A stretch of DNA of 64,000 bases from positions 18,759 through 82,758 of the forward strand of contig NZ_CAKP01000001.1 of the NCBI RefSeq assembly GCF_000297115.1. The letters are read 5' to 3'. The notes below the pieces were generated by a model. That model worked only from the letters and a program-made list of their open reading frames with translations. It was not told where the DNA came from and ran no database searches. Shown here piece after piece: positions 27,840-36,891 of the stretch (positions within the stretch are counted from its first letter, which is position 1; each line of letters opens with the position of its first letter). The DNA comes from Caloramator australicus RC3 (GTDB taxonomy: Bacteria; Bacillota; Clostridia; Clostridiales; Caloramatoraceae). The translations under genes and the position numbers were made by a program.

Positions 27840-28418
27840 TTATGCAATCTCCTTTTCTTTTTCTATTAGTTCAATTATCTCATGGATTTGTTCCCAGTTA
27901 AACACTCTATAAATACCTTCTTTTAATGGTTTTCTATTATAGGGACAATCGATAAGTAAAACCTTAAAGCCTTCCTTTGCAAGTTGGACTGCATTCTCAT
28001 ACCTGTCTTCAATGAAAATGTCACATCTTAACTCTTTTGCTTTCTGAATTTTGTTATGGGTTCCTAGTAAATAAACTTCGCCCTTTGGGAAATTATACCT
28101 TTTAAGCCACTTTTCAGTTATATTCATTAATTTGGGTTCCCTGGCAGAAACATAATAAATATTATGCTTTTGGGAGATGTCCTTTAAAACCTTAGAAGCA
28201 AATTCTCTTGGCTTTGCTCTAAAATGTATTAGCTCTGAATACATGTCATAAAATTTATTATATTCTTCCTCAGAAACCCCTAATACTTTATAAATTTCAT
28301 ATTCTTTAACATCGTCTTCTTTTAGATTCTTATTAAAATAATAATTTGCTAAGTCTAACCAATAGAAAGGATCTGTTATTGTTCCATCGATATCTATACA
28401 TATATTTAATCTTACCAT
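27840..28418 (-). CDS. HAD-superfamily 5'(3')-deoxyribonucleotidase-like protein (NT5C type)
   Basis: The 192-residue protein begins with the HAD motif I CIDIDGTITD (residues 7-15), has motif II in YYVSAREPKL and motif III/IV in KIQKAKELRCDIFIEDRYENAVQLA. This arrangement fits the NT5C family, which dephosphorylates (deoxy)nucleoside monophosphates. The ribosome-binding site is GGAGGTGAGAGG. It stands alone, convergent with the flavoprotein gene. No classical hairpin was found in the 30-bp gap between the two. Confidence 0.85.
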   Translation of the reverse strand: MVRLNICIDIDGTITDPFYWLDLANYYFNKNLKEDDVKEYEIYKVLGVSEEEYNKFYDMYSELIHFRAKPREFASKVLKDISQKHNIYYVSAREPKLMNITEKWLKRYNFPKGEVYLLGTHNKIQKAKELRCDIFIEDRYENAVQLAKEGFKVLLIDCPYNRKPLKEGIYRVFNWEQIHEIIELIEKEKEIA

Positions 28419-28498
28419 CCTCTCACCTCCTGATTTTATTTTAAAATCTTTTAATAAACAAAGGATTATAAATTTGTTAAAAAATTGTTAAATTATAA

Positions 28499-28517
28499 AG
28501 GCCGCATAATGCGGCCT
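28499..28517 (-). terminator. Terminator of the rubrerythrin gene
   Basis: AGGCCGC pairs with GCGGCCT around ATAAT. The minus-strand continuation is T-rich (TTTATAATTT). Confidence 0.8.
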
Positions 28518-28547
28518 GAGGGGATGCCCCTTTATTAAGAGGGGAGA

Positions 28548-29093
28548 TTATTCAAAATATCTTTTTAAAAGACCTCTAAATGCTGCACCGTGTCTTGCTT
28601 CGTCCTTGCACATTTCATGAACAGTATCATGGATAGCATCAAGGCCAAGTTCCTTTGCCCTCTTTGCAAGTTTTAGCTTGCCTTCACATGCTCCGTATTC
28701 AGCTTCAACCCTCATTTGAAGGTTCTTCTTTGTGCTATCTGTTACAACTTCCCCTAAAAGCTCAGCAAACTTTGCAGCATGTTCTGCTTCTTCAAATGCA
28801 ATTCTTTTATATGCTTCTGCAACTTCAGGATATCCTTCTCTATCTGCCTGACGGCTCATTGCAAGATACATACCAACTTCTGTGCATTCTCCCATAAAGT
28901 TTGCCTTTAAACCTTCGATTATTTCTGGATCAACTCCCTTTGCAACTCCAATTCTATGTTCATCAGCCCAAACGAGCTCTCCGTTTTCCTTTGTTATGAA
29001 TTTTTCCTTTGGCGCACCACATTGTGGACATTTTTCTGGTGCTTCACTTCCTTCATGAACATAACCACAAATTGTGCAAACAAACTTTTTCAT
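28548..29093 (-). CDS. Rubrerythrin (N-terminal rubredoxin domain)
   Basis: The 181-residue protein has the rubredoxin-like Fe(Cys)4 site first (CTICGYVH...CPQCGAP, residues 5-26). The four-helix ferritin-like diiron domain follows, with metal ligands in [34 protein letters not shown] and [13 protein letters not shown]. Having the rubredoxin domain at the N-terminus makes it a reverse rubrerythrin, an NADH-linked peroxide and oxygen scavenger of clostridia. The start has GGGGAGGATGG. No convincing PerR box was found in the AT-rich upstream region. Confidence 0.95.
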   Translation of the reverse strand: MKKFVCTICGYVHEGSEAPEKCPQCGAPKEKFITKENGELVWADEHRIGVAKGVDPEIIEGLKANFMGECTEVGMYLAMSRQADREGYPEVAEAYKRIAFEEAEHAAKFAELLGEVVTDSTKKNLQMRVEAEYGACEGKLKLAKRAKELGLDAIHDTVHEMCKDEARHGAAFRGLLKRYFE

Positions 29094-29212
29094 CTTCCCA
29101 TCCTCCCCATAAGAAAATATTTTAAATTTATTATTTACATTTTATATATTATCATAATTTTTTATTTCTGACAATAGTTTTTTGTAGAAAATTATTTTCC
29201 TTTAGGAAATTA

Positions 29213-29785
29213 TTACAAGTCTAAATTATCCTTTATCTTTTTAACAGAGTTTTTTATAACCTTTCCTATATAACTTACATGAAAACCTAAATCATCTGCT
29301 ATCTCTTGCATTGTTTTACCTTCTAAAAAATACTTTTTTATTATCTCCTCCTGCCTTGATGTAAGGTGCCTAAATGCTTCATATATTCTTCGTATATCCT
29401 GTTCTTTAGTTATTTCCTCTAAAATCTTATGTTCAAACTCTTCATCCTTTATTATATCCTCTATTTTTCTATTGGAATCATAATAAAGTTCTTGATTTAA
29501 TGAAATGTATCCAAATTTTTTCTGGGCTTGTCTATAAAAACTTCTTATTTCATTTTTTATGTAGGTATAGGCTAAAGTAGAAAACTCTATATCTTTTGAA
29601 ATATCGTAATCTAAAAAAGCCTTATAAAGTCCTATGCTTGCAACCTGAAAAAGATCAGCATACTCTAACTTACTTTGCCACTTTTTACACAAATTATGTA
29701 TCAAGTTTTTGTATCTTGAGAAAATTTCATCAAAGGTTACAACTATGTATTCCTCGTTTATTTTAACAAGCTTTTCCTTAACCAT
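29213..29785 (-). CDS. Sigma-70 family RNA polymerase sigma factor
   Basis: The 190-residue protein has region 2 (about residues 20-85, with ADLFQVASIGLYKAFLDYD and FSTLAYTYIKNEIRSFYR) and region 4 with a helix-turn-helix (TSRQEEIIKKYFLEGKTMQEIADDLG, about 140-165). Regions 1 and 3 are lacking or short, so it resembles a compact alternative sigma factor. No anti-sigma factor lies next to it, and the regulon cannot be told from here. GGATGGTTAAGG-like sequence makes the ATG at 29785 the simplest start (GAGGTGAAGG upstream). It is a single-gene unit. Confidence 0.88.
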   Translation of the reverse strand: MVKEKLVKINEEYIVVTFDEIFSRYKNLIHNLCKKWQSKLEYADLFQVASIGLYKAFLDYDISKDIEFSTLAYTYIKNEIRSFYRQAQKKFGYISLNQELYYDSNRKIEDIIKDEEFEHKILEEITKEQDIRRIYEAFRHLTSRQEEIIKKYFLEGKTMQEIADDLGFHVSYIGKVIKNSVKKIKDNLDL

Positions 29786-29871
29786 CCTTCACCTCGTATG
29801 TTCTATAGTTCTTTATAAATAATTTTATCATCTAATTATCATAAGTAAACTTGTAAATTTGCAAAAAGTAA

Positions 29872-29902
29872 AAAATCCGGATTAGGTTTTTATCCGGATT
29901 TT
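29872..29902 (-). terminator. Terminator between the esterase and sigma factor genes
   Basis: AAAATCCGGAT pairs with ATCCGGATTTT (11 bp). It lies downstream of the esterase gene on the minus strand and is followed there by TTTACTTTTT. Confidence 0.85.
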
Positions 29903-29945
29903 AGGTTGTAGACAAACTTCCTTTAGTGTTTAGATGATGAAGTTT

Positions 29946-30695
29946 TTATGAATTTAAAAATTTATATACTGCATTAAAAACATCATGCTTTTCACATTCA
30001 ATTGTTATGTTATGCCCGCACTTTTTTAAGATACACTTTTGTTTCACAGAAGATGTAGCTGCGTTATAAAGATAATCAACGCTTGCAATATCCACAGTGC
30101 TATCCTTTTCGGACTGAACAATAAATAAAGGTGATTTTACTTTTTTTAAGTTCTTTTTTACCAAGCGATTTAATTTATTAAATTCATGAATTGACTTTAC
30201 TGGAATTTTATCATACCCTAGAAGGTATTTCTTTTCTTCTTCTGGTCTTTCCTCTGGTGGCCATTTTGCATATCTCATAAAATACTTTATTAAAAAGGCA
30301 AAGTTCCCTGTTTTGTTTTTTAAGATTAACGGAGGTGATAGAGCTACTACCTTATCTATATCATAATTTTCAGCAATATATAACGCTAATAGTGAACCCA
30401 TAGAATGGCCTATAACATAAATCTTAGAACAGCTTTCCTTTAAAAAATTTAGTCCCCCTTCAACAGATTTTATCCAATCCTTAAATGTAGATCTTTCCAT
30501 TTCATCAATTGAAGTCCCATGCCCATGCAATCTAACACCATAAACAGTATATCCCTTTTCATTTAAAAAGTGTCCTAATTCCCTAAGTTCAGCAGGCGTT
30601 GAAGTAAATCCATGAATTAAAAGGCACCCTTCTTCTCTGCCCTTTAAAAAATATTCTCTTTTCAGATCTTCTTGATTTAACTGTAAATCTTTCAT
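29946..30695 (-). CDS. Alpha/beta-hydrolase, carboxylesterase/monoacylglycerol lipase-like
   Basis: The 249-residue cytoplasmic hydrolase has an oxyanion strand LIHGFTSTPAELRELG (residues 26-41), the nucleophile elbow GHSMG (near 95-99), a cap region, then the acid in SEKDSTVDIAS and the catalytic His in KKCGHNITIE. It matches the Est30-type carboxylesterases of Gram-positive thermophiles, which act on short-chain esters; lysophospholipase or monoacylglycerol activity is possible. The ribosome-binding site is GGGGGGATTGA. It has no co-directional neighbour close enough to suggest a pathway. Confidence 0.85.
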   Translation of the reverse strand: MKDLQLNQEDLKREYFLKGREEGCLLIHGFTSTPAELRELGHFLNEKGYTVYGVRLHGHGTSIDEMERSTFKDWIKSVEGGLNFLKESCSKIYVIGHSMGSLLALYIAENYDIDKVVALSPPLILKNKTGNFAFLIKYFMRYAKWPPEERPEEEKKYLLGYDKIPVKSIHEFNKLNRLVKKNLKKVKSPLFIVQSEKDSTVDIASVDYLYNAATSSVKQKCILKKCGHNITIECEKHDVFNAVYKFLNS

Positions 30696-30853
30696 TCAAT
30701 CCCCCCTCAGCCTATCTTAATTACAATTATAGAGCAATTTTCTGAAAATTTCCAATTCACTTATTTACTATTTAAACAAAATATCTTAAAATATAATAGA
30801 AAGCCTTTTCTATTTTCTTTTTTCTTAAAAATTTTCAAATGTGGGGGGATAAC

Positions 30854-32224
30854 ATGAAGGAAAAACTACCTTTTTCGAAACTCGTGGAATATTCATTAGG
30901 GCAATTGGGCTGGTCAATTTTATCAGGAATAATAGGAACATACCTTATCTTCTACTATATTCCTACTGAAAAGTCAGGAATTTCTACTTTGATTCCTCAG
31001 GTTACTTTTTTTGGTTTTTTAACTATCATTGGTTTAATTACGATGCTTGGAAGATTTTTTGATGCAATAACCGATCCATGGATTGCAACCTTAAGTGACA
31101 GATGTAAATCTAAAGATGGTAGGAGAATCCCTTTTATGAAGTATTCTGCTATTCCCTTTACGCTCACAACAGTTCTTGTATTTTGGGCTCCTTTAAATAG
31201 TGAAAGTTATTATAACGCCTTATATTTAACAATACTACTTCTTCTATTCTATCTTTTTATGACGATGTATGTAACACCTTATTTTGCGCTGCTTTCAGAA
31301 CTTGGACATACACCTGAAGAAAGACTTAATCTTTCTACAGCGATTTCCATTACATGGTTTTTAGGCTTTGCCGTTGCCTCTCAGGCCCCTGTTATATGGA
31401 ATATATTTTTAAATATGGGCTATAGCAAAAGAAGTGCTATATTAATCACTTTTTCAATACTTTCATTAATTGCTTTAATATTTTTGCTTATCCCCGTATT
31501 TACAATAGATGAAAAAAAATATTGTGAAGCAACTCCTTCAGAAATTAAAATGGTAGAATCCATAAAAGCCACTTTTAAAAACAAGGATTTTAAAGTATTT
31601 GTTTTTTCCGACTTAGTTTACTGGATAGCAATTACCACATTTCAAAATGCTCTCCTATACTATATAACTATTTTGTTGGACCTTCCTGAAGCTATGTTAG
31701 GCATTCTATTGATTTTACTCGGGGTAGGATCCTTTATATTCTATGTTCCGGTTAATTTACTTGCAAAAAAATATGGGAAGAAAAAACTTCTTATCTTTGC
31801 CTTTGTTCTTTTTATAGTTACCTACTCATTGGGTTTCTTTTTAGGAAAGCTTCCGATATCCAATACTATTCAAGCATATCTTTTAGTTATTTTTGCCTCA
31901 ATTCCTATGGCAGTTTTTGGAATATTGCCTAACGCAGTTATTGCAGATATAGCAGAGTTTGATGCTATTCATACAGGTTCTAAAAGAGAGGCAATATTCT
32001 TTGGCACTAGGACATTTATGTCAAAGGTTGGTCAGATGCTTTCTATGCTGGTTTTAAGTTCACTTTTACTATACAAAAGAAACGGAAGCAACGAAATCGG
32101 TATAAGGTTAACTGCCTTATCAGCCGCACTGTTCTGTTTTTTAGGGCTTATATTGTTTTTAAAATACAATGAACAATATATCCTAATAGGTATTTCAAAG
32201 AAGGATAAAAATATAGGTATATAA
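30854..32224 (+). CDS. MFS transporter of the glycoside-pentoside-hexuronide (GPH) cation symporter family
   Basis: The 456-residue protein has twelve membrane helices and the GPH signature FDAITDPWIATLSDRCKSKDGRRIPFM between helices 2 and 3 (near residues 70-97). Relatives (MelB, XylP, LacS) take up sugars with H+ or Na+. There is no catabolic gene beside it, so the substrate is unknown. The ATG at 30854 follows GTGGGGGG; an earlier in-frame ATG lies upstream of that site and is unlikely. It ends at a very long palindromic terminator. Confidence 0.85.
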   Translation: MKEKLPFSKLVEYSLGQLGWSILSGIIGTYLIFYYIPTEKSGISTLIPQVTFFGFLTIIGLITMLGRFFDAITDPWIATLSDRCKSKDGRRIPFMKYSAIPFTLTTVLVFWAPLNSESYYNALYLTILLLLFYLFMTMYVTPYFALLSELGHTPEERLNLSTAISITWFLGFAVASQAPVIWNIFLNMGYSKRSAILITFSILSLIALIFLLIPVFTIDEKKYCEATPSEIKMVESIKATFKNKDFKVFVFSDLVYWIAITTFQNALLYYITILLDLPEAMLGILLILLGVGSFIFYVPVNLLAKKYGKKKLLIFAFVLFIVTYSLGFFLGKLPISNTIQAYLLVIFASIPMAVFGILPNAVIADIAEFDAIHTGSKREAIFFGTRTFMSKVGQMLSMLVLSSLLLYKRNGSNEIGIRLTALSAALFCFLGLILFLKYNEQYILIGISKKDKNIGI

Positions 32225-32226
32225 AT

Positions 32227-32269
32227 AAAAACTTAAACTTAAGTGCCAGGCACTTAAGTTTAAGTTTTT
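32227..32269. terminator. Perfect 43-bp palindrome, bidirectional terminator
   Basis: Two 21-nt arms are exactly complementary around A32248, with the core AAGTGCC-A-GGCACTT and A/T-rich outer parts. It lies between the convergent GPH transporter and hcp genes. It is longer and more perfect than other terminators here. Confidence 0.85.
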
Positions 32270-32273
32270 TATA

Positions 32274-33914
32274 TTAGCCTAAAAACATTTTTAAATCATC
32301 TTCAACATTTGTTATTCCACCTATTCCAAACTTTTCAACTAAAACTTTAGCAACATTTGGTGAAAGGAAGGCTGGTAGTGTTGGTCCAAGGTGGATATTT
32401 TTAACTCCAAGGTAAAGCAATGCAAGAAGAACAGTTACAGCCTTTTGTTCATACCAAGCAATATTGTATGAGATTGGAAGCTCATTAACGTCATTAAGAC
32501 CAAATACTTCCTTAAGTTTTAGTGCAATAACTGCAAGAGAGTATGAATCGTTGCATTGTCCTGCATCAAGAACTCTTGGGATTCCTCCAATATCTCCAAG
32601 ATCCAATTTGTTATATCTATACTTTGCACATCCTGCTGTTAATATAACTGTATCCTTTGGAAGGGCCTTTGCAAATTCTGTGTAGTATTCCCTTGACTTC
32701 ATTCTACCATCACAGCCTGCCATTACAAAGAATCTCTTTATTGCACCGCTTTTTACAGCTTCAACAACTTTATCTGCAAGGGCAAGAACCTGATTATGGG
32801 CAAATCCACCAACTATTTCGCCCTTTTCAATCTCAACAGGCGGCTTGCATCTCTTTGCATGTTCTATAATTTCACTAAAGTCCTTTCTTCCATCTGCACC
32901 TTCACTTATATGTTTAACTCCTGGGAAGCCTACAACCCCTGTTGTATATACCCTATCCTTATATGAATCCTTTGGTGGGACTAAGCAGTTAGTTGTCATA
33001 AGGATTGGTCCATTAAAGCTTTCAAATTCTTTATCCTGTTGCCACCATGCATTTCCATAGTTTCCTACAAAATGAGGATACTTCTTGAATGCTGGATAGT
33101 AATGGGCTGGAAGCATTTCACCGTGAGTATAAACATCAACTCCTGTCCCATCTGTTTGCTTTAAAAGCTCTTCAAGATCCTTAAGATCATGGCCACTTAT
33201 CAAGATAGCTGGATTATTTCTAACTCCAATATTAACCTTTGTTATTTCAGGATTTCCATATGTTGAAGTATTAGCCTTATCTAAAAGGGCCATTGTGTCT
33301 ACTGCATATTTCCCAGTTTCCATTGCAAGAGCAACAAGCTCATCCGCAGTTAAACTATAATTTAAAGTTGCTGCAAGTGCCCTTTGCATAAATTTGAAAA
33401 TTTCATTATCCTTAAAGCCTAATTGATATGCGTGATAAGCATAGGCAGCCATTCCCTTAACACCGTAAGTTATAAGCTCTCTTAATGATCTTATATCTTC
33501 ATTTTCTGTAGAAAGAATTCCTATTTCTAATGCCTTTAAATCAAAGTTATCTTCACTTCCAGTCCAAATAGCTGCATCATGATTAATATCGCTAATATTT
33601 ATTCCTTTAATTGAAAGAGCATGTTTAATATTATCTCTTACCATAAGTGCGTCCTTAATCTTTTTTACAAAGTAAACTTTATCAAAATTAACATTTGTGA
33701 TTGTAGCAAACAAACCCTCCATCACAAATTTATCAACATCATCAAATTGAATGCCGTTTTCCTTTGCAACAATGTTAAATAACGAAATGCCCTTTAAAGT
33801 ATACATAAAAAGATCCTGCATTCTTGCAACATCATCAGTTTTTCCACAGACACCCCTTAAAGAGCAACCTACACCCTTTGCAGCCTCTTGGCATTGAAAA
33901 CAAAACATACTCAT
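32274..33914 (-). CDS. hcp: Hybrid cluster protein (hydroxylamine reductase)
   Basis: The 546-residue protein has the N-terminal cysteine motif [21 protein letters not shown] (C5, C8, C17, C23), typical of class I/II Hcp, and hybrid-cluster ligands further on: [31 protein letters not shown] and [18 protein letters not shown]. It reduces hydroxylamine in vitro and is implicated in NO reduction and nitrosative stress. GGAGG lies 7 nt before the ATG. A CRP/FNR-type palindrome is present 63-76 bp upstream. No Hcr reductase or HcpR gene is adjacent. Confidence 0.96.
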   Translation of the reverse strand: MSMFCFQCQEAAKGVGCSLRGVCGKTDDVARMQDLFMYTLKGISLFNIVAKENGIQFDDVDKFVMEGLFATITNVNFDKVYFVKKIKDALMVRDNIKHALSIKGINISDINHDAAIWTGSEDNFDLKALEIGILSTENEDIRSLRELITYGVKGMAAYAYHAYQLGFKDNEIFKFMQRALAATLNYSLTADELVALAMETGKYAVDTMALLDKANTSTYGNPEITKVNIGVRNNPAILISGHDLKDLEELLKQTDGTGVDVYTHGEMLPAHYYPAFKKYPHFVGNYGNAWWQQDKEFESFNGPILMTTNCLVPPKDSYKDRVYTTGVVGFPGVKHISEGADGRKDFSEIIEHAKRCKPPVEIEKGEIVGGFAHNQVLALADKVVEAVKSGAIKRFFVMAGCDGRMKSREYYTEFAKALPKDTVILTAGCAKYRYNKLDLGDIGGIPRVLDAGQCNDSYSLAVIALKLKEVFGLNDVNELPISYNIAWYEQKAVTVLLALLYLGVKNIHLGPTLPAFLSPNVAKVLVEKFGIGGITNVEDDLKMFLG

Positions 33915-33976
33915 GTTTATTCCTCCTTTTGATTAATTTTACAATTTAAATATACTACTTTATCCCATCCCAATCA

Positions 33977-33990
33977 GTGATTTTTATCAC
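33977..33990. promoter_or_regulatory. CRP/FNR-family palindrome upstream of hcp
   Basis: GTGAT-TTTT-ATCAC is a perfect 5-4-5 inverted repeat of CRP/FNR type, 63-76 bp upstream of hcp. In several anaerobes hcp is controlled by the CRP/FNR-family regulator HcpR. The site could also serve the divergent rhomboid-like gene. Assignment to HcpR is inference. Confidence 0.5.
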
Positions 33991-34064
33991 ATAGTTAAAT
34001 TTAATGAAAAAAATTTTGTTTTAGGTTATAATATAATTAAAATACAATTGAAGGGATGATTGAC

Positions 34065-34907
34065 ATGAAGTGGTTATATAAGCTGGAAAATAAATATCAT
34101 AAATATTCAATAAAAAATTTAATGTTGTATATCGTAACTTTAACCTTCGCAACCTATTTAGTATCTACCTTTAATCCATCTATAATCGATAATTTTATGC
34201 TCATTCCAAGTCTTGTTTTAAAAGGACAAGTTTGGCGCCTTATAACCTTCCTCTTTATTCCACCAACCTTTAGCCCCCTTTGGCTTATAATAACCCTCTA
34301 TTTTTATTACATGATAGGCACTTCCCTCGAAAATTATTGGGGTTCCTTTAAGTTTAACCTTTATTACCTTATCGGAACTTTAGCAACAATAGCAGCCATG
34401 TTTATAACCGGAGGATATGGAACATCCTTTTATCTTAATCTATCGTTATTTTTAGCCTTTGCTTATCTTTTCCCTAATATGGAAATACTTTTATTTTTCA
34501 TCCTTCCAATAAAGGTAAAATATATCGGATATGTTTATTGGATATCCCTCGCATACGCTGTTTTATTTAGTCCTTTCCCTTCAAAAATTACAGCTCTTTT
34601 CTCCGTCCTTAACTTTTTAATATTCTTTGGAGATGAAATATTTACAAGGACAAAAGCAAGAAGATACTCATACTTAAGAAGAAAAGAATTTAAAAGCAAA
34701 CTTCCAAAGTCAAAAAATTATCATCACAAATGCACCGTCTGCGGTATAACCGATGCAGATGAGCCTACTATGGAATTTAGATATTGTTCAAAATGTGCTG
34801 GAAAACATGCATATTGCTCAGAGCACCTTTATAATCACGAACACATTACAGAAGAAGAGGAATTAAAATCAAAAATTATAGAATTTAAACCAAAGAAGAA
34901 AGAATAA
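34065..34907 (+). CDS. Rhomboid-like membrane protein with C-terminal zinc ribbon, probably non-catalytic
   Basis: The 280-residue protein has six membrane helices (about residues 15-205), laid out as in bacterial rhomboids, including a KGQVWRLITFLFIPP loop. A cytoplasmic tail contains two CxxC pairs (CTVCGI... and CSKCAGKHAYC) of zinc-ribbon type. The GxSG active-site motif is absent: NLSLFL occupies its place. No His is seen in the last helix region. The protein therefore looks like a pseudoprotease. The ATG at 34065 is chosen because AAGGGATGA precedes it. The desulfidase gene follows after 18 bp. Confidence 0.7.
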   Translation: MKWLYKLENKYHKYSIKNLMLYIVTLTFATYLVSTFNPSIIDNFMLIPSLVLKGQVWRLITFLFIPPTFSPLWLIITLYFYYMIGTSLENYWGSFKFNLYYLIGTLATIAAMFITGGYGTSFYLNLSLFLAFAYLFPNMEILLFFILPIKVKYIGYVYWISLAYAVLFSPFPSKITALFSVLNFLIFFGDEIFTRTKARRYSYLRRKEFKSKLPKSKNYHHKCTVCGITDADEPTMEFRYCSKCAGKHAYCSEHLYNHEHITEEEELKSKIIEFKPKKKE

Positions 34908-34925
34908 GTAGAGGAGGAAATATTA

Positions 34926-36201
34926 ATGGATACTCACTGTTTAACAATACTAAAAAGTGAAGTTAAACCTGCCCTTGGCTGCACTGAGCCCGTAGCTGTA
35001 GCCCTATGTTGTGGGAGGGCAAAGGATGAACTTAATGATATCCCTGATAAAGTTGAAGTTTTTGTCAGTAAAAATGTTTTAAAAAACGGAATGGGGGTTT
35101 ATGTTCCAAACACTGATATGGTAGGTCTTGATATTGCAGCTGCTGTAGGAAGTTTAATAGGAAACTCCCACAAAGGGCTTAATATACTTGAAGATGTAGA
35201 TGATAAATTGCTTTTAGAGGCAAAAAATTTTTTAAAAAATGATAAGATTAAAATCTTTCTCAAGGAAACTAAGGACAAGCTATATATTGAATCTATTCTG
35301 TATAAAGGGGATTCCTATGTTAAAGTTATCATCAAGGATAAGCATGATAGGATAATATATGTTGAAAGAAATGGAAATGTGATTGTAAAGGATGAAATAG
35401 AAGAAATCGCCGTATCCTCTAAAAGCCACAGGCTATCAATAAAAGAAATATATGAATTTGCCACATCAGTAAATTTTGAAGAAATAGCATTCTTACTAGA
35501 AGGCGTTGAAATGAATAAAAAAATTGCACAGGAAGGTTTAGACAAAAATTATGGCCTTAATGTCGGTAAAAACATTATTCAAAATATCAAAAAAGGAATT
35601 TTGTCCGATGACATTCACAATTTTGCTATGGCCCTAACAGCAGCCGGAGCAGACGCCAGGATGTCCGGAGCAACCTTGCCTGTTATGAGCAGTGCAGGAA
35701 GTGGTAATCAGGGGTTAACTGCAATATTGCCGGTGGTTGCAGTTTCTGAAAAATTAAACTGTAGCAAAGAAAAGCTTGCTAGAGCTATTGCAATAAGGCA
35801 TTTAATAACCTACCATATAAAAACCCATTTAGGAAGACTTTCACCTGTTTGTGGATGCGGTGTCGCTGCAGGTATTGGTGCAAGCTGTGCAATTACTTAT
35901 CTCTTAGGTGGAGCATATGATAATATAACTAAAGCAATAAAGAATATGGTTGCTGGTTGCTAACCTTACTGGAATTGTATGCGATGGCGCTAAACCAAGC
36001 TGTGCCCTAAAACTTGCAACATCAGCATCTGCTGCAGTTCAGTCAGCACTTCTTGCTGTTTCAGGAATTGAGGTATCAAAACATGACGGAATAATTGAAG
36101 ATGATGTTGAAAAAACGATAATTAACCTTGCCAAGGTTGGAACATTAGGAATGTCTGTAACAGATGATGTAATACTAAACATAATGATAAATAAATGTTA
36201 A
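34926..36201 (+). pseudogene. cyuA: L-cysteine desulfidase (CyuA/UPF0597), broken by a 7-bp tandem duplication
   Basis: The gene encodes a CyuA-type Fe-S enzyme that degrades L-cysteine to H2S, pyruvate and ammonia. Frame 1 (34926-35963) carries GCTEPVAVAL and VCGCGVAAGIGASC. Frame 2 continues with NLTGIVCDGAKPSCALKLA. The junction reads GGTTGCT twice in tandem; deleting one copy gives KNMVANLTGIVCDGAKPSC and a normal protein of about 421 residues. As it stands the product stops at MVAGC and lacks the two cysteines of CDGAKPSC, which belong to the cluster-ligand set of the family. GGAGG precedes the ATG. It may be a real, revertible mutation or an assembly artefact. Confidence 0.88.
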
Positions 36202-36223
36202 GAGGATGCAAAGCATCCTCTTA
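36199..36223. terminator. Bidirectional terminator
   Basis: TAAGAGGATGC pairs with GCATCCTCTTA around AAA, between the convergent cyuA and isochorismatase-like genes. Confidence 0.9.
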
Positions 36224-36877
36224 TTTTACGGTCTTTACTATTTCGACTCCATTTCCTGCCATTATCATTAATGCAGCTATATTTAAAAGTTCTGCATAGT
36301 GATATCCTAAATCATAAGTTTCTACTGCACTTATTGGCACTATAACCCTTGCTTTTATATTTTTCATGTTAAAATATGCCTTTAAGGTATTGGCAAATTG
36401 TTCAACACATATATCTGTGCAGTCACCTACGATTATAAAATTTTTAATCTGAGGATTATTCTTTAGCCAATCTTGAAACTCATCCTCTAAAAAACCATTA
36501 GTAGAATTTTTGTTAATTATTTTTAGTTCTGCTACCTCTTTTAATTCATCCACAACCTCGCTTTCCCATGTTCCTCTTACACAATGACTTGGATATGAAC
36601 TAAACTCAGGGGAATCCTCACTATGGCTGTCAGCAAAAGCAATGGCTTTTATTTCATTTTCTTTGCAAAGCCTTAGTATTCTTTCTGTTTCTGGGATCAA
36701 AGCCTTTATTCTTGGACTTGAGAGGTTTCCCTCCTTGCAAAATCCGTTTATCATATCAACTATAACTAAAACTGTTTCTTTTGAATTTAATTCCTTAATA
36801 TCTAAGTCAGGTCTTTCCTCTAAAAATTTTTTCATTTCCTCTAAAGCATCTAAAGCTTTCTTTTCATCAAGCCCCAT
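36221..36877 (-). CDS. Isochorismatase-family cysteine hydrolase
   Basis: The 218-residue protein has the family catalytic triad: Asp in LVIVDMINGFC (near residue 43), Lys in NKNSTNGF (near 121) and Cys in GDCTDICVEQFANTL (near 155), with a preceding SHCVRGTWESEV segment. Members include nicotinamidases, ureidoacrylate amidases and isochorismatases; a nicotinamidase-like assignment is possible but unproven. The start at 36877 follows AAGGAGGAATAGT. It lies 14 bp after yjjW and is probably the third gene of the yjjI operon, which could link it to the unknown YjjI substrate. Confidence 0.85.
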   Translation of the reverse strand: MGLDEKKALDALEEMKKFLEERPDLDIKELNSKETVLVIVDMINGFCKEGNLSSPRIKALIPETERILRLCKENEIKAIAFADSHSEDSPEFSSYPSHCVRGTWESEVVDELKEVAELKIINKNSTNGFLEDEFQDWLKNNPQIKNFIIVGDCTDICVEQFANTLKAYFNMKNIKARVIVPISAVETYDLGYHYAELLNIAALMIMAGNGVEIVKTVK

Positions 36878-36891
36878 ACTATTCCTCCTTA

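Noticed and set aside
29100..29212. PerR box upstream of rubrerythrin
   Set aside because: The ATTAT-C-ATAAT repeat does not fit the TTATAATnATTATAA consensus and the region is very AT-rich.
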